Positions 16,223 to 25,742 are shown, numbered from the stretch's first letter. The stretch: 35,604 nucleotides of DNA from Flavobacteriaceae bacterium (GCA_947457255.1 CANGUZ010000023.1:1-35604); one strand, 5' to 3'. The notes: a model not told the origin generated them from the sequence alone. Translations and numbers: made by a program.

Positions 16223-17911
16223 TTATTTTATATCTCTTATTCTTAATTGTGAACTCACTTTTCCATTCCATTCGTTTTCATCGATAGAATAGATCATGTC
16301 AAAGTTTTGTCCATTTTTAATACTTTCTAACTTATTTCCTAATCCAAAACCAATAGCTCCAAAACTTTCAGCCCCTTTCTGTTTTACAAAAAGTTTTAAA
16401 TGTTCGTCTTCTTTACCTATTGGCTTGCCGTAACCTGTATCTTTTACATTTTTGGTCAAAAAAACAGGCGTCATGTTTTGCGGGCCAAAAGGTTCAAACT
16501 GTTTTAAAATTCGAGTCAGTTTGGGTGTAATATCGGTAAAATCAATCTCGGCATCAATCGTAATTTCAGGAGTTAATAAATCTGGATGAATGGTTTCTTG
16601 TACCACTTTTTCAAAAGCGGCTTTAAAATCTTCATACTTTTCTGCTGTCAATGTCATTCCTGCTGCATACATGTGCCCGCCAAATTGTTCTAAATGTTCT
16701 GAACAGGCTTCCAAAGCATTGTACACATCAAATCCTTTTACCGAGCGCGCCGAAGCGGCATATTTATCGCCACTTTTCGTAAAAACTAAAGTCGGTCGAT
16801 AATAGGTTTCTATTAATCTTGAAGCAACAATCCCAATAACGCCTTTGTGCCAATCATCTTGAAAAACTACTGTTGTGAATCGCTCTTTTTCTTGATTCGT
16901 TTCAATTTGTAAAAGCGCTTCTTTGGTAATTTGTTTATCTAAATCCTTTCTGTCAGAATTGTATTTTTCAATCTCAGAAGCAAATTGTTGTGCTTGTTCA
17001 AAATCAAATTCCGTCAATAATTCCACTGCATGATTGCCATGTTTGATTCTTCCTGCGGCATTAATTCTTGGTGCAATAATGAAAACGACATCAGTAATAT
17101 CTAAAGCTTTTTTCTTTATTTGATAGATTAATGCTTTGATTCCGGGTCTTGGTTCTGAATTTATTACTTGTAAACCGAAATAGGCTAGAATCCTATTTTC
17201 ACCCGTCATCGGTACAATATCAGCAGCAATAGCCGTAGCCACCAAATCCAAATAGGGAACTAAATCATCAATAGTTTGGTTTCTGTTTTCTCCTAAAGCT
17301 TGAATTAGTTTAAAGCCAATACCACATCCACACAATTCATCGTACGGATAACTGCAATCGTCTCTTTTTGGATCCAAAACAGCAATGGCATCAGGTAAAA
17401 CTGGTCCCGGCCTGTGATGATCACAAATGATAAAGTCGATATTACGCTCTTTGGCGTAAGTCACATGATCTATCGATTTTATGCCACAATCTAAGGCAAT
17501 AATCAGTGAAAAATTATTATCATCGGCAAAGTCAATTCCTTTAAAAGAAATCCCATAACCCTCATCATAGCGATCGGGAATATATGTGGCCACGTTTGGG
17601 TAGTAACTCTTAAGATACGATGAAACTAACGAAACAGCAGTCGTTCCATCAACGTCATAATCGCCAAAAACGAGAATATTTTCTTGATTTGCAATCGCTT
17701 TTTCAATTCGTTGTACTGCTTTATCCATATCTTTCATTAAGTATGGATAGTGTAAATCAGTTAATTTAGGGCGAAAAAATTGTCGGGCTTCTTCATAGGT
17801 TGTAATGCCTCGTTGCAATAGCAATTGCGCAATTAAGTGATCCACTTGTAAAGCTTCAGACAGCGTTTTTATTTTTTCGAATTCGGGAGTGGGTTTGATA
17901 GTCCAGCGCAT
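16223..17911 (-). CDS. recJ: Single-stranded-DNA 5'-3' exonuclease RecJ
   Basis: RecJ degrades 5' single strands in RecF-pathway recombination and in base-excision and mismatch repair. The 562 residues carry the DHH-family metal motifs: VFGDYDVDGTTA with D84, D86 and D88, ALDCGIKS, and ICDHHRPGP near residue 160. The DHHA1 part has GVIGIVASRLIETYYRPT and the glycine-rich EQFGGHMYAAGMTL, and a C-terminal OB-like domain ends the protein. Size and order of motifs are standard. It heads the minus-strand group with the MFS transporter and is divergent from ade. Confidence 0.96.
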   Translation of the reverse strand: MRWTIKPTPEFEKIKTLSEALQVDHLIAQLLLQRGITTYEEARQFFRPKLTDLHYPYLMKDMDKAVQRIEKAIANQENILVFGDYDVDGTTAVSLVSSYLKSYYPNVATYIPDRYDEGYGISFKGIDFADDNNFSLIIALDCGIKSIDHVTYAKERNIDFIICDHHRPGPVLPDAIAVLDPKRDDCSYPYDELCGCGIGFKLIQALGENRNQTIDDLVPYLDLVATAIAADIVPMTGENRILAYFGLQVINSEPRPGIKALIYQIKKKALDITDVVFIIAPRINAAGRIKHGNHAVELLTEFDFEQAQQFASEIEKYNSDRKDLDKQITKEALLQIETNQEKERFTTVVFQDDWHKGVIGIVASRLIETYYRPTLVFTKSGDKYAASARSVKGFDVYNALEACSEHLEQFGGHMYAAGMTLTAEKYEDFKAAFEKVVQETIHPDLLTPEITIDAEIDFTDITPKLTRILKQFEPFGPQNMTPVFLTKNVKDTGYGKPIGKEDEHLKLFVKQKGAESFGAIGFGLGNKLESIKNGQNFDMIYSIDENEWNGKVSSQLRIRDIK

Positions 17912-18078
17912 AAATTAAAATTTTGTATGGTGTATAAAATGAAATTCAAATTTACTATTATTTTTTAAAATGGAGTTCATTACTAATAAATTATGCACAT
18001 TGAATTTATAAATCCAGAAATAATTCGTTTCTTGTACCTCCAATTATTTTTTTATTAAAAACATAAAATCAATTCACA

Positions 18079-19701
18079 ATGCAAATTCAAGGACAAATTG
18101 TAGATATTGTAAATCGCAAAATTTACTCAGGTGAAGTTACCATTGAAAATGGAAAAATCATTGCTATCATTGAAAAAGAACATCAAGTCAAAAATTATAT
18201 TCTTCCGGGATTTATTGATGCACATATTCATATTGAAAGTTCCATGTTAGTGCCTTCTGAATTTGCAAAACTGGCTGTACTTCACGGAACCGTAGCTACC
18301 ATTTCTGACCCACACGAAATAGCAAATGTTCTAGGAAAAGATGGCGTGTATTACATGATTGAGAACAGTAAAAAAGTGCCTTTGAAATTTCATTTTGGAG
18401 CTCCTTCTTGTGTTCCTGCCACATCTTTTGAAACTGCTGGGGCGATTATCGATTCGGAAGGAATTAAAGAGCTAATGGCTTCACCTGATATTTATTATTT
18501 GGCCGAAATGATGAATTATCCGGGCGTTTTATATGACGATGAAGAGGTTTTAAAGAAAATAGAATGGGCAAAACACTTTGGTAAACCAATAGACGGTCAT
18601 GCACCAGGATTGCGTGGTGAAAATGCAAAAAAATATATTGCTGCAGGAATTACGACTGATCATGAATGTTTTACTTTTGAAGAAGCTCAGGAAAAGCTAA
18701 GCCTCGGAATGAAAGTGATTATTCGGGAAGGAAGTGCCGCAAAAAACTTCAATGCTCTGATTGATTTGCTTCCAGAGCATTATGAAAATATGATGTTCTG
18801 TTCAGACGACAAACATCCTGACGATTTAATTGTGGGACACATTAATTTACTTTGTGCCCGCGCTGTGGCTAAAGGCATGGATGTTTTTAAAGTCTTGCAA
18901 GCTGCGTGTGTTAACCCGGTGCATCATTATAAAATGAATGTGGGTTTGTTGCAAGAAGGCGATGCCGCTGATTTTATTGTGGTGGAAGATTTAATTGATT
19001 TTAAAATTATACAAACCTACATAGATGGTGAATTAGTTTCCGAAAAAGGGCAGTCGTTTGTAAAACACGTTTCTTTTGAAACACCGAATAATTTTAATAT
19101 TACTGCCAAAACAACAAGTGATTTCGAAATTCCAAGTGCTGCCTCAACAATTCGAGTTATTGAAGCTTTAGAAGGACAATTGATTACTAACGAGATTCAT
19201 CACGAATCGTTACTTGAAAACGGAAAAATCATTTCTGATGTAAAAAATGATATTCTGAAAATGGCGGTGGTCAATCGCTATCAACATGCTAAACCAGCTG
19301 TTGCTTTCATCAAAAACTTCGGATTAAAAAAAGGAGCTATTGCTAGTTCTGTGGCGCACGATTGTCATAATATTGTAGTTGTAGGCACTTCTGACGAAGA
19401 AATTTGCAATGCCGTGAATCTTATCATCAAAAATACGGGTGGAATTTGCGCAGTAGATGGTGCCGAAAACAAATCCTTAGCCTTACCTGTTGCGGGAATC
19501 ATGAGTGACAAAGATGGCTGGGAAACCGGAAAATTATATGAGGAAATTGATGCTATGGCCAAAGCCTTAGGGAGCAATTTGAGAGCGCCATTTATGACGC
19601 TTTCCTTCATGGCACTTTTGGTTATCCCCGATTTGAAATTGTCGGATAAAGGATTGTTTAGTGGAAATACGTTTTCTTTTGTGGATTTGGAAGTGCAATA
19701 A
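18079..19701 (+). CDS. ade: Adenine deaminase
   Basis: This enzyme converts adenine to hypoxanthine and ammonia for purine salvage. The 540-residue protein belongs to the metal-dependent amidohydrolase superfamily. The metal site [13 protein letters not shown] has H49 and H51, and [10 protein letters not shown] follows. [33 protein letters not shown] continues the barrel, and a C-terminal region typical of this family holds [24 protein letters not shown] and [24 protein letters not shown]. Length matches the Bacillus-type enzyme (ade/adeC). The gene stands alone on the plus strand, divergent from recJ, with no sharp promoter match in the 167-nt gap. Confidence 0.95.
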   Translation: MQIQGQIVDIVNRKIYSGEVTIENGKIIAIIEKEHQVKNYILPGFIDAHIHIESSMLVPSEFAKLAVLHGTVATISDPHEIANVLGKDGVYYMIENSKKVPLKFHFGAPSCVPATSFETAGAIIDSEGIKELMASPDIYYLAEMMNYPGVLYDDEEVLKKIEWAKHFGKPIDGHAPGLRGENAKKYIAAGITTDHECFTFEEAQEKLSLGMKVIIREGSAAKNFNALIDLLPEHYENMMFCSDDKHPDDLIVGHINLLCARAVAKGMDVFKVLQAACVNPVHHYKMNVGLLQEGDAADFIVVEDLIDFKIIQTYIDGELVSEKGQSFVKHVSFETPNNFNITAKTTSDFEIPSAASTIRVIEALEGQLITNEIHHESLLENGKIISDVKNDILKMAVVNRYQHAKPAVAFIKNFGLKKGAIASSVAHDCHNIVVVGTSDEEICNAVNLIIKNTGGICAVDGAENKSLALPVAGIMSDKDGWETGKLYEEIDAMAKALGSNLRAPFMTLSFMALLVIPDLKLSDKGLFSGNTFSFVDLEVQ

Positions 19702-19722
19702 TCTTGATTATGTATAGTTTTT

Positions 19723-19733
19723 AAACACATAGA
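19723..19733 (+). repeat. Left copy of an 11-bp inverted repeat flanking 19.7-20.2 kb
   Basis: AAACACATAGA occurs here and, inverted, at 20204-20214. With flanking bases 14 of 15 positions match. The pair encloses the small membrane ORF and its untranslated surroundings, between ade and hopJ. Confidence 0.5.
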
Positions 19734-19805
19734 CATAGATTTTCAATGATAATAAAGAAAGCTTCGCTTTTAATAGAATTCATAGTTACCACATACATTA
19801 ATAAA

Positions 19806-20000
19806 ATGTTTATGAGAAAAATAGTTTTATTCTTTTTATCCATAGTTACCATTGTAAACTTTATAATTATGGCAATTGCTTTAACAAATAAATCGTCAAT
19901 TTTACATAATTATAAATTGGTGATTGTACTTTCATTCATAATGTTTGGAGGATTTTTGAGGCAACATTTATTACGCTATAATAAGATTAACTCTAAATAA
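19806..20000 (+). CDS. Hypothetical small membrane protein
   Basis: A 64-residue reading frame from ATG 19806 (an upstream ATG at 19746 would give 84 residues). It has two hydrophobic stretches, about residues 6-26 (VLFFLSIVTIVNFIIMAIAL) and 36-48 (KLVIVLSFIMFGG), and a basic C-terminus, so a two-pass inner-membrane protein is plausible. I do not recognise the family. The sequence around it carries short repeats: CATAGTTACCA occurs at 19781 and again 60 nt later. It may be a real gene or a chance frame in an intergenic repeat region. If it is not real, 19702-20225 is a 524-nt gene-free stretch. Confidence 0.4.
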   Translation: MFMRKIVLFFLSIVTIVNFIIMAIALTNKSSILHNYKLVIVLSFIMFGGFLRQHLLRYNKINSK

Positions 20001-20203
20001 TAATTAAAGGTTGAATAGATAAAAAGCTTTTGTAAAAATCTCTTTTTTGCAATTGTAAAGCTTGCATCACTCCTTAATTTTTTTAAATTTCGTGAAGCAG
20101 TTTTATATTTGAAGTGGTCAATTACAAATCATGACAATTGCTACAAGTGACAAAACTCTCCATTTTATTTTATACTTATCAATTACACAAATAATCCTAT
20201 GAA

Positions 20204-20214
20204 TCTATGTGTTT
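20204..20214 (-). repeat. Right copy of the 11-bp inverted repeat
   Basis: This is the reverse complement of 19723-19733. It lies 11 nt before the hopJ stop codon, so the convergent 3' ends of the small ORF and hopJ are bracketed by the repeat pair. The 20001-20203 stretch holds nothing else I can name. Confidence 0.5.
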
Positions 20215-20225
20215 ATAAGGAATTT

Positions 20226-20570
20226 TTACTTTAATGTCAAAGCTTCTCCTTCAAATTGAATTCCACTCCAGCCCGTTATCATAAAATTACGAATGTTTTG
20301 ATGGTTTGTCCCTTCTGGATTTTTTAATACTTCATTAAAATAATAGGCACCAAAACAAGCTAAGGTTTCTTCTTGAGATAAATTGTGCAATTGAGCAAAA
20401 GCAAATAGTTTACAAGAACCTGAGTTTTCACCAACGCCATTATGTTGCAAACCATTTTGGAAAGCAGTTGGAGTAAAATTATAATTTTCTTCTATCACAG
20501 CAATGGTTTCTGCAAATGCAATGTCTTTTGGCGTTTGTTTTATTTTTTGTAGGAAAGATGTAATACTCAT
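20226..20570 (-). CDS. HopJ-family protein
   Basis: A 114-residue cytosolic protein. The signature GVGENSGSCKLFAFAQLHNLSQEETLACFGAYYFNEVLKNPEG is characteristic of the HopJ type III effector family. The family name comes from a Pseudomonas protein. It is widespread in bacteria without type III secretion, no export signal is visible and no secretion genes are nearby, so an effector role is unlikely here. The biochemical function is unknown. It follows rsmI by 11 nt on the same strand and is probably cotranscribed. Confidence 0.88.
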   Translation of the reverse strand: MSITSFLQKIKQTPKDIAFAETIAVIEENYNFTPTAFQNGLQHNGVGENSGSCKLFAFAQLHNLSQEETLACFGAYYFNEVLKNPEGTNHQNIRNFMITGWSGIQFEGEALTLK

Positions 20571-20581
20571 TATATAATTTG

Positions 20582-21283
20582 TTATTCTGTTTGTTTCTTA
20601 TTCTCTTTTATTGTTATTTTTCCGCCAACAACTACCACAATTTCACCTCTTGGAGCCGTTTTTTCAAAATGAGTCAACACTTCTCTAGCAGTCCCTCGAA
20701 CATTTTCTTCATGTAGTTTAGACAATTCGCGAGACACACAAATGGGTCTGTCTTCTCCAAAATAAGTTATAAACTCGGCTAAAGTTTTCACTAATTTATG
20801 CGGCGAAACATATAATATAATGGTTCGAGTTTCTTCGGCTAAAGCCAAATATCGGGTTTGTCTTCCTTTTTTTTCAGGCAAAAACCCTTCAAAAACAAAC
20901 TTGTCATTAGGCAAGCCACTATTGACCAATGCTGGTACAAAAGCCGTTGCTCCGGGTAGACATTCTACTTCTATTTTATGCTCTACACAGGCTCGGGTTA
21001 ATAAAAAACCAGGATCAGAAATGGCTGGAGTTCCCGCATCTGAGATTAATGCTATTGTTTCTCCTGCTTTTAATCGAGAAATTAAATTTTCGATGGTTTT
21101 GTGCTCATTATGCATGTGATGGCTGTGCATGTGCGTACCAATCTCGAAATGCTTCAAAAGTTTTCCGCTGGTTCGTGTGTCTTCAGCCAAAATCAAATCG
21201 ACTTCTTTAAGAATTCGAATCGCTCTAAAAGTCATATCTTCGAGATTGCCAATTGGTGTAGGAACGATAAATAATTTTGACAT
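20582..21283 (-). CDS. rsmI: 16S rRNA (cytidine(1402)-2'-O)-methyltransferase
   Basis: RsmI adds the 2'-O-methyl group to C1402 in the decoding centre of 16S rRNA, using S-adenosylmethionine. The 233-residue protein has the family pattern throughout: LFIVPTPIGNLEDMTFRAIRILKEVDLILAEDTRTSGKLL at the start, then ETIALISDAGTPAISDPGFLL and VECLPGATAFVPALVNSGLP. PICVSRELSKLHEENVRGTA comes near the end. It is cytosolic. A strong hairpin (21297-21341) lies just upstream, separating it from the acidic repeat protein gene. Confidence 0.95.
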   Translation of the reverse strand: MSKLFIVPTPIGNLEDMTFRAIRILKEVDLILAEDTRTSGKLLKHFEIGTHMHSHHMHNEHKTIENLISRLKAGETIALISDAGTPAISDPGFLLTRACVEHKIEVECLPGATAFVPALVNSGLPNDKFVFEGFLPEKKGRQTRYLALAEETRTIILYVSPHKLVKTLAEFITYFGEDRPICVSRELSKLHEENVRGTAREVLTHFEKTAPRGEIVVVVGGKITIKENKKQTE

Positions 21284-21296
21284 AGCCCTAAAATTG

Positions 21297-21341
21297 AAAC
21301 ACGAATCTTACTCTTTTTGCAAATAAGTAAAATTCGTGTTT
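21297..21341 (-). terminator. Hairpin terminator between the acidic repeat gene and rsmI
   Basis: Arms 21297-21306 and 21332-21341 pair perfectly (10 bp), and 21308-21311 with 21327-21330 add 4 bp across one C-A mismatch. The stem lies 17 nt after the stop of the upstream minus-strand gene and is followed on that strand by a short T-rich stretch. Confidence 0.65.
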
Positions 21342-21358
21342 GTTAAAAGTTGTTGTGA

Positions 21359-22348
21359 TTAGGAGAATTTTTTTTCTAATATTCCCATAAACCGCTCAGC
21401 ATATTCATCTTTGCCCTCCCAATTGTTGTAGTCTGGTTTTACCATAGTGTCTATAAAGGACTGCACTTCCTGAAAAGTATCGAATGTAATTAATTGATTT
21501 AAAACTCTGTTATAATCTTCGCTACTGTTTGCAAAAAGATGTTTCATAAAAGCAATTCTATCGTTTAATCCGATTGTAATTCCTTTCGAAAGCCTATCAT
21601 TTAAAGAAATAGCTTTATAATCATCTATTTTATTAAGTTCAATTACTGGTGAATCTGAGTAACTTCTACTAATTGGAATTACATTTTCAGGCTTTATTTC
21701 TTCGGGTTTTACAAAAACAGGGTCAACATAGTCCGCTCCTAATAAATCATCAAAAGAAATTTGAGAAGGTTTACTTTTTACTTCTTCCTTAACCTCTTTT
21801 ACTTCTTCGATTTTAGATTCAAAAGCCAATTCAAAAGCGGGTTTAAAAGCAGGTTCTTCTTTAAGAAAAGTTTCAGGTATTTCTTCTTCCTCTAATTCAG
21901 CGATTGGTTCTTCTTTAAGAAAAGGCTCAGGTATTTCTTCTTCATCTATTTCTTCTTCTAATTTAGCGATAGGCTCTTCTTCAATTTCTGCCACTTCAAC
22001 AGCTTCAGGAATAGCAATTAAAGGTTCTTCTGTGATTTCTTCTTCAACTTCATTTTCTATAGTATCAACTTCTTCTATTGTTTCAGCAATAGCTTCAACT
22101 GAAGATTTTGCTTCTTCTTCAACTACATCAGTAGGAGATTCAAAAGCAATTTCTAATTTTTCTTCTATTTCAGCATAGCCAATAGTTGGTTTTACATCAC
22201 CAAAATTTTCTTCTACAAAAAGTAATACGGATAACTTTTCGTATAATTTTTGAGTTTCTTGATGCAATTGAACTATTTCTGATTTATTTTTTAGCTTTAA
22301 AATTCTATGGGCAATGCTTATTAAATCAGCTTCCAGCTTTTTTTTCAT
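21359..22348 (-). CDS. Conserved hypothetical acidic repeat protein
   Basis: A 329-residue protein in three parts. Residues 1-50 are a predicted alpha-helical, charged N-terminal segment (MKKKLEADLISIAHRILKLKNKSEIVQLHQETQKLYEKL). Residues about 60-195 are extremely Glu-rich and low in complexity, with degenerate tandem units such as EEPIAKLEEEIDEEEIPEPFLK and EEPIAELEEEEIPETFLK. Residues about 235-329 look folded and conserved (NDRIAFMKHLFANSSEDYNRVLNQLITFDTFQEVQSFI...). No signal peptide or membrane helix is visible, so it should be cytosolic. I do not know its function; an acidic linker tethering two small domains is the visible design. The repeat region may vary in length between strains. 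Confidence 0.75.
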   Translation of the reverse strand: MKKKLEADLISIAHRILKLKNKSEIVQLHQETQKLYEKLSVLLFVEENFGDVKPTIGYAEIEEKLEIAFESPTDVVEEEAKSSVEAIAETIEEVDTIENEVEEEITEEPLIAIPEAVEVAEIEEEPIAKLEEEIDEEEIPEPFLKEEPIAELEEEEIPETFLKEEPAFKPAFELAFESKIEEVKEVKEEVKSKPSQISFDDLLGADYVDPVFVKPEEIKPENVIPISRSYSDSPVIELNKIDDYKAISLNDRLSKGITIGLNDRIAFMKHLFANSSEDYNRVLNQLITFDTFQEVQSFIDTMVKPDYNNWEGKDEYAERFMGILEKKFS

Positions 22349-22489
22349 GATGTATTAAATTACAGTATGTGCGATTTATTTTTTTATGCAATTACTAGTT
22401 CATTCCCTAAAGTAAAAAGAAACCATTACCTAAAACAATATTATTTTACAAATAAGTGTTCGTGAATCTTCGATTTGATAAAAATTTTC

Positions 22490-22497
22490 TACTTTTG
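22490..22497 (+). promoter_or_regulatory. tdk: Putative -7 element of the tdk promoter
   Basis: TACTTTTG fits TAnnTTTG and lies 91 nt before the tdk start. No TTG stands at the usual -33 distance. The 239-nt divergent gap holds no other gene. Confidence 0.45.
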
Positions 22498-22587
22498 AAA
22501 CGATGTAAATATATAAATTTTTTACATCTATTATTTGCGTTACAAAGTAATAAAAACTATTCAATTTTTAAGCAATAAAAAAACAAA

Positions 22588-23214
22588 ATGTTTCTCGAAA
22601 ATACAGTAAATCATAAAGAACAATTTGGTTGGATTGAAGTGATCTGCGGTTCGATGTTTTCGGGAAAGACCGAAGAACTAATTCGTCGCCTAAAAAGAGC
22701 TCAATTCGCCAAGCAAAGAGTGGAAATTTTTAAACCTGCTATTGATACCCGATACGATGAAGAAATGGTGGTTTCTCACAATAAGAATGAAATTCGCTCT
22801 ACACCGGTTCCTGCTGCTGCAAATATTGCTCTTTTGGCACAAGGTTGTGATGTAGTGGGAATAGATGAAGCACAGTTTTTTGATGATGAAATTGTTAAAA
22901 TTTGTAACGATTTAGCCAATCAAGGTATACGAGTTATTGTAGCTGGATTAGATATGGATTTTAAAGGAAATCCTTTCGGACCTATGCCCGCACTTATGGC
23001 AACTGCCGAATATGTAACTAAAGTACATGCTGTTTGTACTCGAACAGGGAATTTAGCCAATTACAGTTTTAGAAAAACCGCAAATGATAATTTAGTACTT
23101 CTAGGCGAAACCGAAGAATACGAGCCTTTAAGTAGAGCGGCTTATTTTTTCGCAATGAAAGAAAATCAGGATAAGGAGAAAGAGATTGAATCTAAAATCA
23201 ACAACAAGAAATAA
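22588..23214 (+). CDS. tdk: Thymidine kinase
   Basis: This type II thymidine kinase phosphorylates thymidine to dTMP in salvage. The 208-residue protein has the P-loop [19 protein letters not shown] at about residues 18-36 and the Walker B-like [15 protein letters not shown] near 90. The lasso segment includes [19 protein letters not shown]. The C-terminal tail is Lys/Glu-rich. Some of the usual zinc-binding cysteines seem to be lacking: I see VHAVCTRTG where many homologues have CxxC, so the zinc site may be lost or altered. The stop codon is 2 nt before the TTG start of murF-alr, so the two genes are coupled. Confidence 0.94.
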   Translation: MFLENTVNHKEQFGWIEVICGSMFSGKTEELIRRLKRAQFAKQRVEIFKPAIDTRYDEEMVVSHNKNEIRSTPVPAAANIALLAQGCDVVGIDEAQFFDDEIVKICNDLANQGIRVIVAGLDMDFKGNPFGPMPALMATAEYVTKVHAVCTRTGNLANYSFRKTANDNLVLLGETEEYEPLSRAAYFFAMKENQDKEKEIESKINNKK

Positions 23215-23216
23215 CT

Positions 23217-25661
23217 TTGATTTTAGATATTAAAAATATAGTTTCCGTTATACAAGCCAAATGGTCAGGAAATCATTCGGAAACTACTATTGAGAATATT
23301 TCTATTGATAGCCGTTCCTTACAAAATGGCTCTAATACTTTGTTTTTTGCATTGGTCGGACCAAATAATGATGGTCATGATTATATTTCGGCATTAATTG
23401 AAGAAGGAGTTCAGAATTTTGTTGTAAATTATATTCCTCAAAATCTAGAAAATAAAGCCAATTTTTTTGTAGTTGAAGATGCTTTAAAAAGTCTTCAACA
23501 ATTTGCTGCTTATTACAGAAACTTATATCACTTTCCTATTATTGGAGTAACCGGGAGCAACGGAAAAACTATTGTAAAAGAATGGCTCAATTTTTTATTA
23601 AGTCCAGATTTCAATATCATTCGAAGTCCTAAAAGCTACAATTCACAAGTAGGAGTTCCGTTGTCAGTTTTGGCAATAAACGAAAAACACAATTTCGGTA
23701 TTTTTGAAGCAGGCATTTCAACTCGAAATGAAATGGAAAAGCTAGAAAAAATTATACAACCAATAATCGGAATACTTACCAATATAGGCTCAGCTCATGA
23801 TGAAGGTTTTTCAAATATTGGAGAAAAAATAAAAGAGAAACTAAAACTTTTTAAGAATGTTGCTGTTTTGATCTATAATAAAAACAAAACCATAGATTCG
23901 TTTTTAAATCCAACAATAAATACATTTTCATGGAGTTGCACTGATCATCATGCTGATGTTTTTATTGCAACAAAATCAATTTTAGACAAGACAATATTAA
24001 AAATTAAGATTCAAAACAATAATTTCGAAATTAAAATTCCTTTTCGTGACGATGCATCTATAGAAAATGCAATACATTGCATGATGGTTATGCTCTATTT
24101 AGAATACGATTACAAAACCATTGAAACACGAATGGAATTGTTATTTCCAGTCGAGATGCGTTTGAAACTTAAAAACGGAATAAACAACACCACTTTAATA
24201 GATGACAGTTATAGTTCCGATTTTCAATCTTTAAAAATAGCTTTAGATTTTCTGGAAAGTCAAAAACAACATAAAAAGAAAACACTGATTTTATCAGATA
24301 TTTTTCAAAGCGGTTTGTCTAATGAAGATTTATATTCAGGGGTTTCTCAACTGATTATTTCTAATAAAATTAATAGAGTAATCGGAATAGGCGAAACAAT
24401 CTCGAAATATAAAAGTAAATTTTCAAACTGTACAACATTTGCAAATACAGAGGAGTTCATTACAAATCTAAATGTTTTGAATTTAAACAATGAAACCATC
24501 TTAATTAAAGGAGCTAGGACGTTTCATTTCGAAAAAATTGTCTCTGCTTTAGAAGAAAAAACACATGAAACCGTTTTAGAAATTAATCTAAATGCGATAA
24601 GTCATAACTTAAATTTTTATAAAGCAAAATTAAAACCTGAAACCAAAATCATGGTTATGGTAAAGGCTTTTGGTTATGGTAACGGTGGATTTGAAATTGC
24701 TAAACTTTTAGAACATCATAAAGTAAGTTATTTAGGAGTTGCATTTGCAGATGAAGGAATTTCATTGAAAACAGCAGGAATTCATCTGCCAATAATGGTA
24801 TTAAATCCAGAAAATACTAGTTTTGAAGCGATAATTCACCATCATTTAGAACCGGAAATTTACAGTTTAAAAGGATTAAAAACGTTCTTGAAAGTTGCTG
24901 AACAAAAAAAGTTATATCATTTTCCCATTCATATTAAGTTTGATACAGGCATGCATCGATTGGGTTTTGAAGAAGAAAATATAGAAGAATTAATCACCGT
25001 TTTAAAAGGAAATAAATCAGTTACCGTAAAAAGTATTTTATCACATATGGCAACTAGCGATGATATAAAGCATCGTGATTTTGCACTTTCACAAATTGAT
25101 TTATTTGATAAATTTTCTTCAAAATTGATGGCCGAATTGCAAATTAAACCAATTCGTCATATTCTAAACACTTCTGGAATTAGTAATTTCCCACAAGCAC
25201 AATACGATATGGTTCGGCTCGGCATTGGTCTGTATGGTGTCTCTAACGATGTTGAAGAACAAAAGTATTTAGAAAATGTAGGTACTTTAAAATCTATCAT
25301 TTCACAAATTAGAACTATTGATGCTGGAGAAAGTGTTGGATATGGAAGACGATTTATCGCCGAAAAAACAACTAAAATTGCCACAATTCCTATTGGTTAT
25401 GCTGATGGAATTTCAAGACTTTGGGGTAACGGACTTGGTTTTGTTACTATAAATGATCAAAAAGCAACTATTGTTGGTAGCATTTGCATGGATATGTTGA
25501 TGGTTGATGTAACTGAAATCATTTGTAAAGAAGGTGATCAAGTAATCATTTTTGGAGAAAGTCCAACCGTTACTTTTATGGCTGAACAATTGCAAACCAT
25601 ACCATATGAAATCCTTACTAGTATCTCGCAACGTGTGAAACGTGTTTTTTACAGAGAATAA
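23217..25661 (+). CDS. Bifunctional MurF ligase/alanine racemase fusion
   Basis: An 814-residue cytosolic fusion for peptidoglycan precursor synthesis. The N-terminal part (about 1-450) is the MurF ligase that adds D-Ala-D-Ala to UDP-MurNAc-tripeptide. It has the P-loop GVTGSNGKT at 110-118, NIGSAHDEGFSNIGEK in the central domain and IDDSYSSDFQSL at the start of the C-terminal domain. The rest is a PLP-dependent alanine racemase that supplies D-Ala, with PLP Lys K483 (MVKAFGYGNGG), RLGIGLYG, catalytic Y709 (VGYGRRF) and CMDMLMVDV. This fusion is known in Bacteroidetes. No ATG is available for the first 170 or so codons, so the TTG at 23217, 2 nt after the tdk stop, must be the start. Confidence 0.94.
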   Translation: MILDIKNIVSVIQAKWSGNHSETTIENISIDSRSLQNGSNTLFFALVGPNNDGHDYISALIEEGVQNFVVNYIPQNLENKANFFVVEDALKSLQQFAAYYRNLYHFPIIGVTGSNGKTIVKEWLNFLLSPDFNIIRSPKSYNSQVGVPLSVLAINEKHNFGIFEAGISTRNEMEKLEKIIQPIIGILTNIGSAHDEGFSNIGEKIKEKLKLFKNVAVLIYNKNKTIDSFLNPTINTFSWSCTDHHADVFIATKSILDKTILKIKIQNNNFEIKIPFRDDASIENAIHCMMVMLYLEYDYKTIETRMELLFPVEMRLKLKNGINNTTLIDDSYSSDFQSLKIALDFLESQKQHKKKTLILSDIFQSGLSNEDLYSGVSQLIISNKINRVIGIGETISKYKSKFSNCTTFANTEEFITNLNVLNLNNETILIKGARTFHFEKIVSALEEKTHETVLEINLNAISHNLNFYKAKLKPETKIMVMVKAFGYGNGGFEIAKLLEHHKVSYLGVAFADEGISLKTAGIHLPIMVLNPENTSFEAIIHHHLEPEIYSLKGLKTFLKVAEQKKLYHFPIHIKFDTGMHRLGFEEENIEELITVLKGNKSVTVKSILSHMATSDDIKHRDFALSQIDLFDKFSSKLMAELQIKPIRHILNTSGISNFPQAQYDMVRLGIGLYGVSNDVEEQKYLENVGTLKSIISQIRTIDAGESVGYGRRFIAEKTTKIATIPIGYADGISRLWGNGLGFVTINDQKATIVGSICMDMLMVDVTEIICKEGDQVIIFGESPTVTFMAEQLQTIPYEILTSISQRVKRVFYRE

Positions 25662-25697
25662 ATTTTATTTTAAATTACAATGTGTTAAAAATTTAAC

Positions 25698-25705
25698 TAA
25701 ATTTG
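25698..25705 (+). promoter_or_regulatory. mscL: Putative -7 element of the mscL promoter
   Basis: TAAATTTG is an exact TAnnTTTG match 38 nt before the mscL start codon. No clear -33 TTG is seen. Confidence 0.45.
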
Positions 25706-25742
25706 ATTAACTTAAACTAAATATTAATCTAAAACAAAAACT

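Noticed and set aside
20226..20570. HopJ protein as a true type III secreted effector
   Set aside because: No secretion signal or type III genes are present, and the family occurs widely in bacteria without such a system.
20820..21326. Three plus-strand open frames over rsmI
   Set aside because: All are antisense to a strongly conserved rsmI frame and overlap each other, so they are shadows.
21780..22180. DNA tandem repeat or CRISPR-like array
   Set aside because: The repetition is Glu-codon repetition within one open frame, with irregular units and no spacers, so it is a protein repeat.
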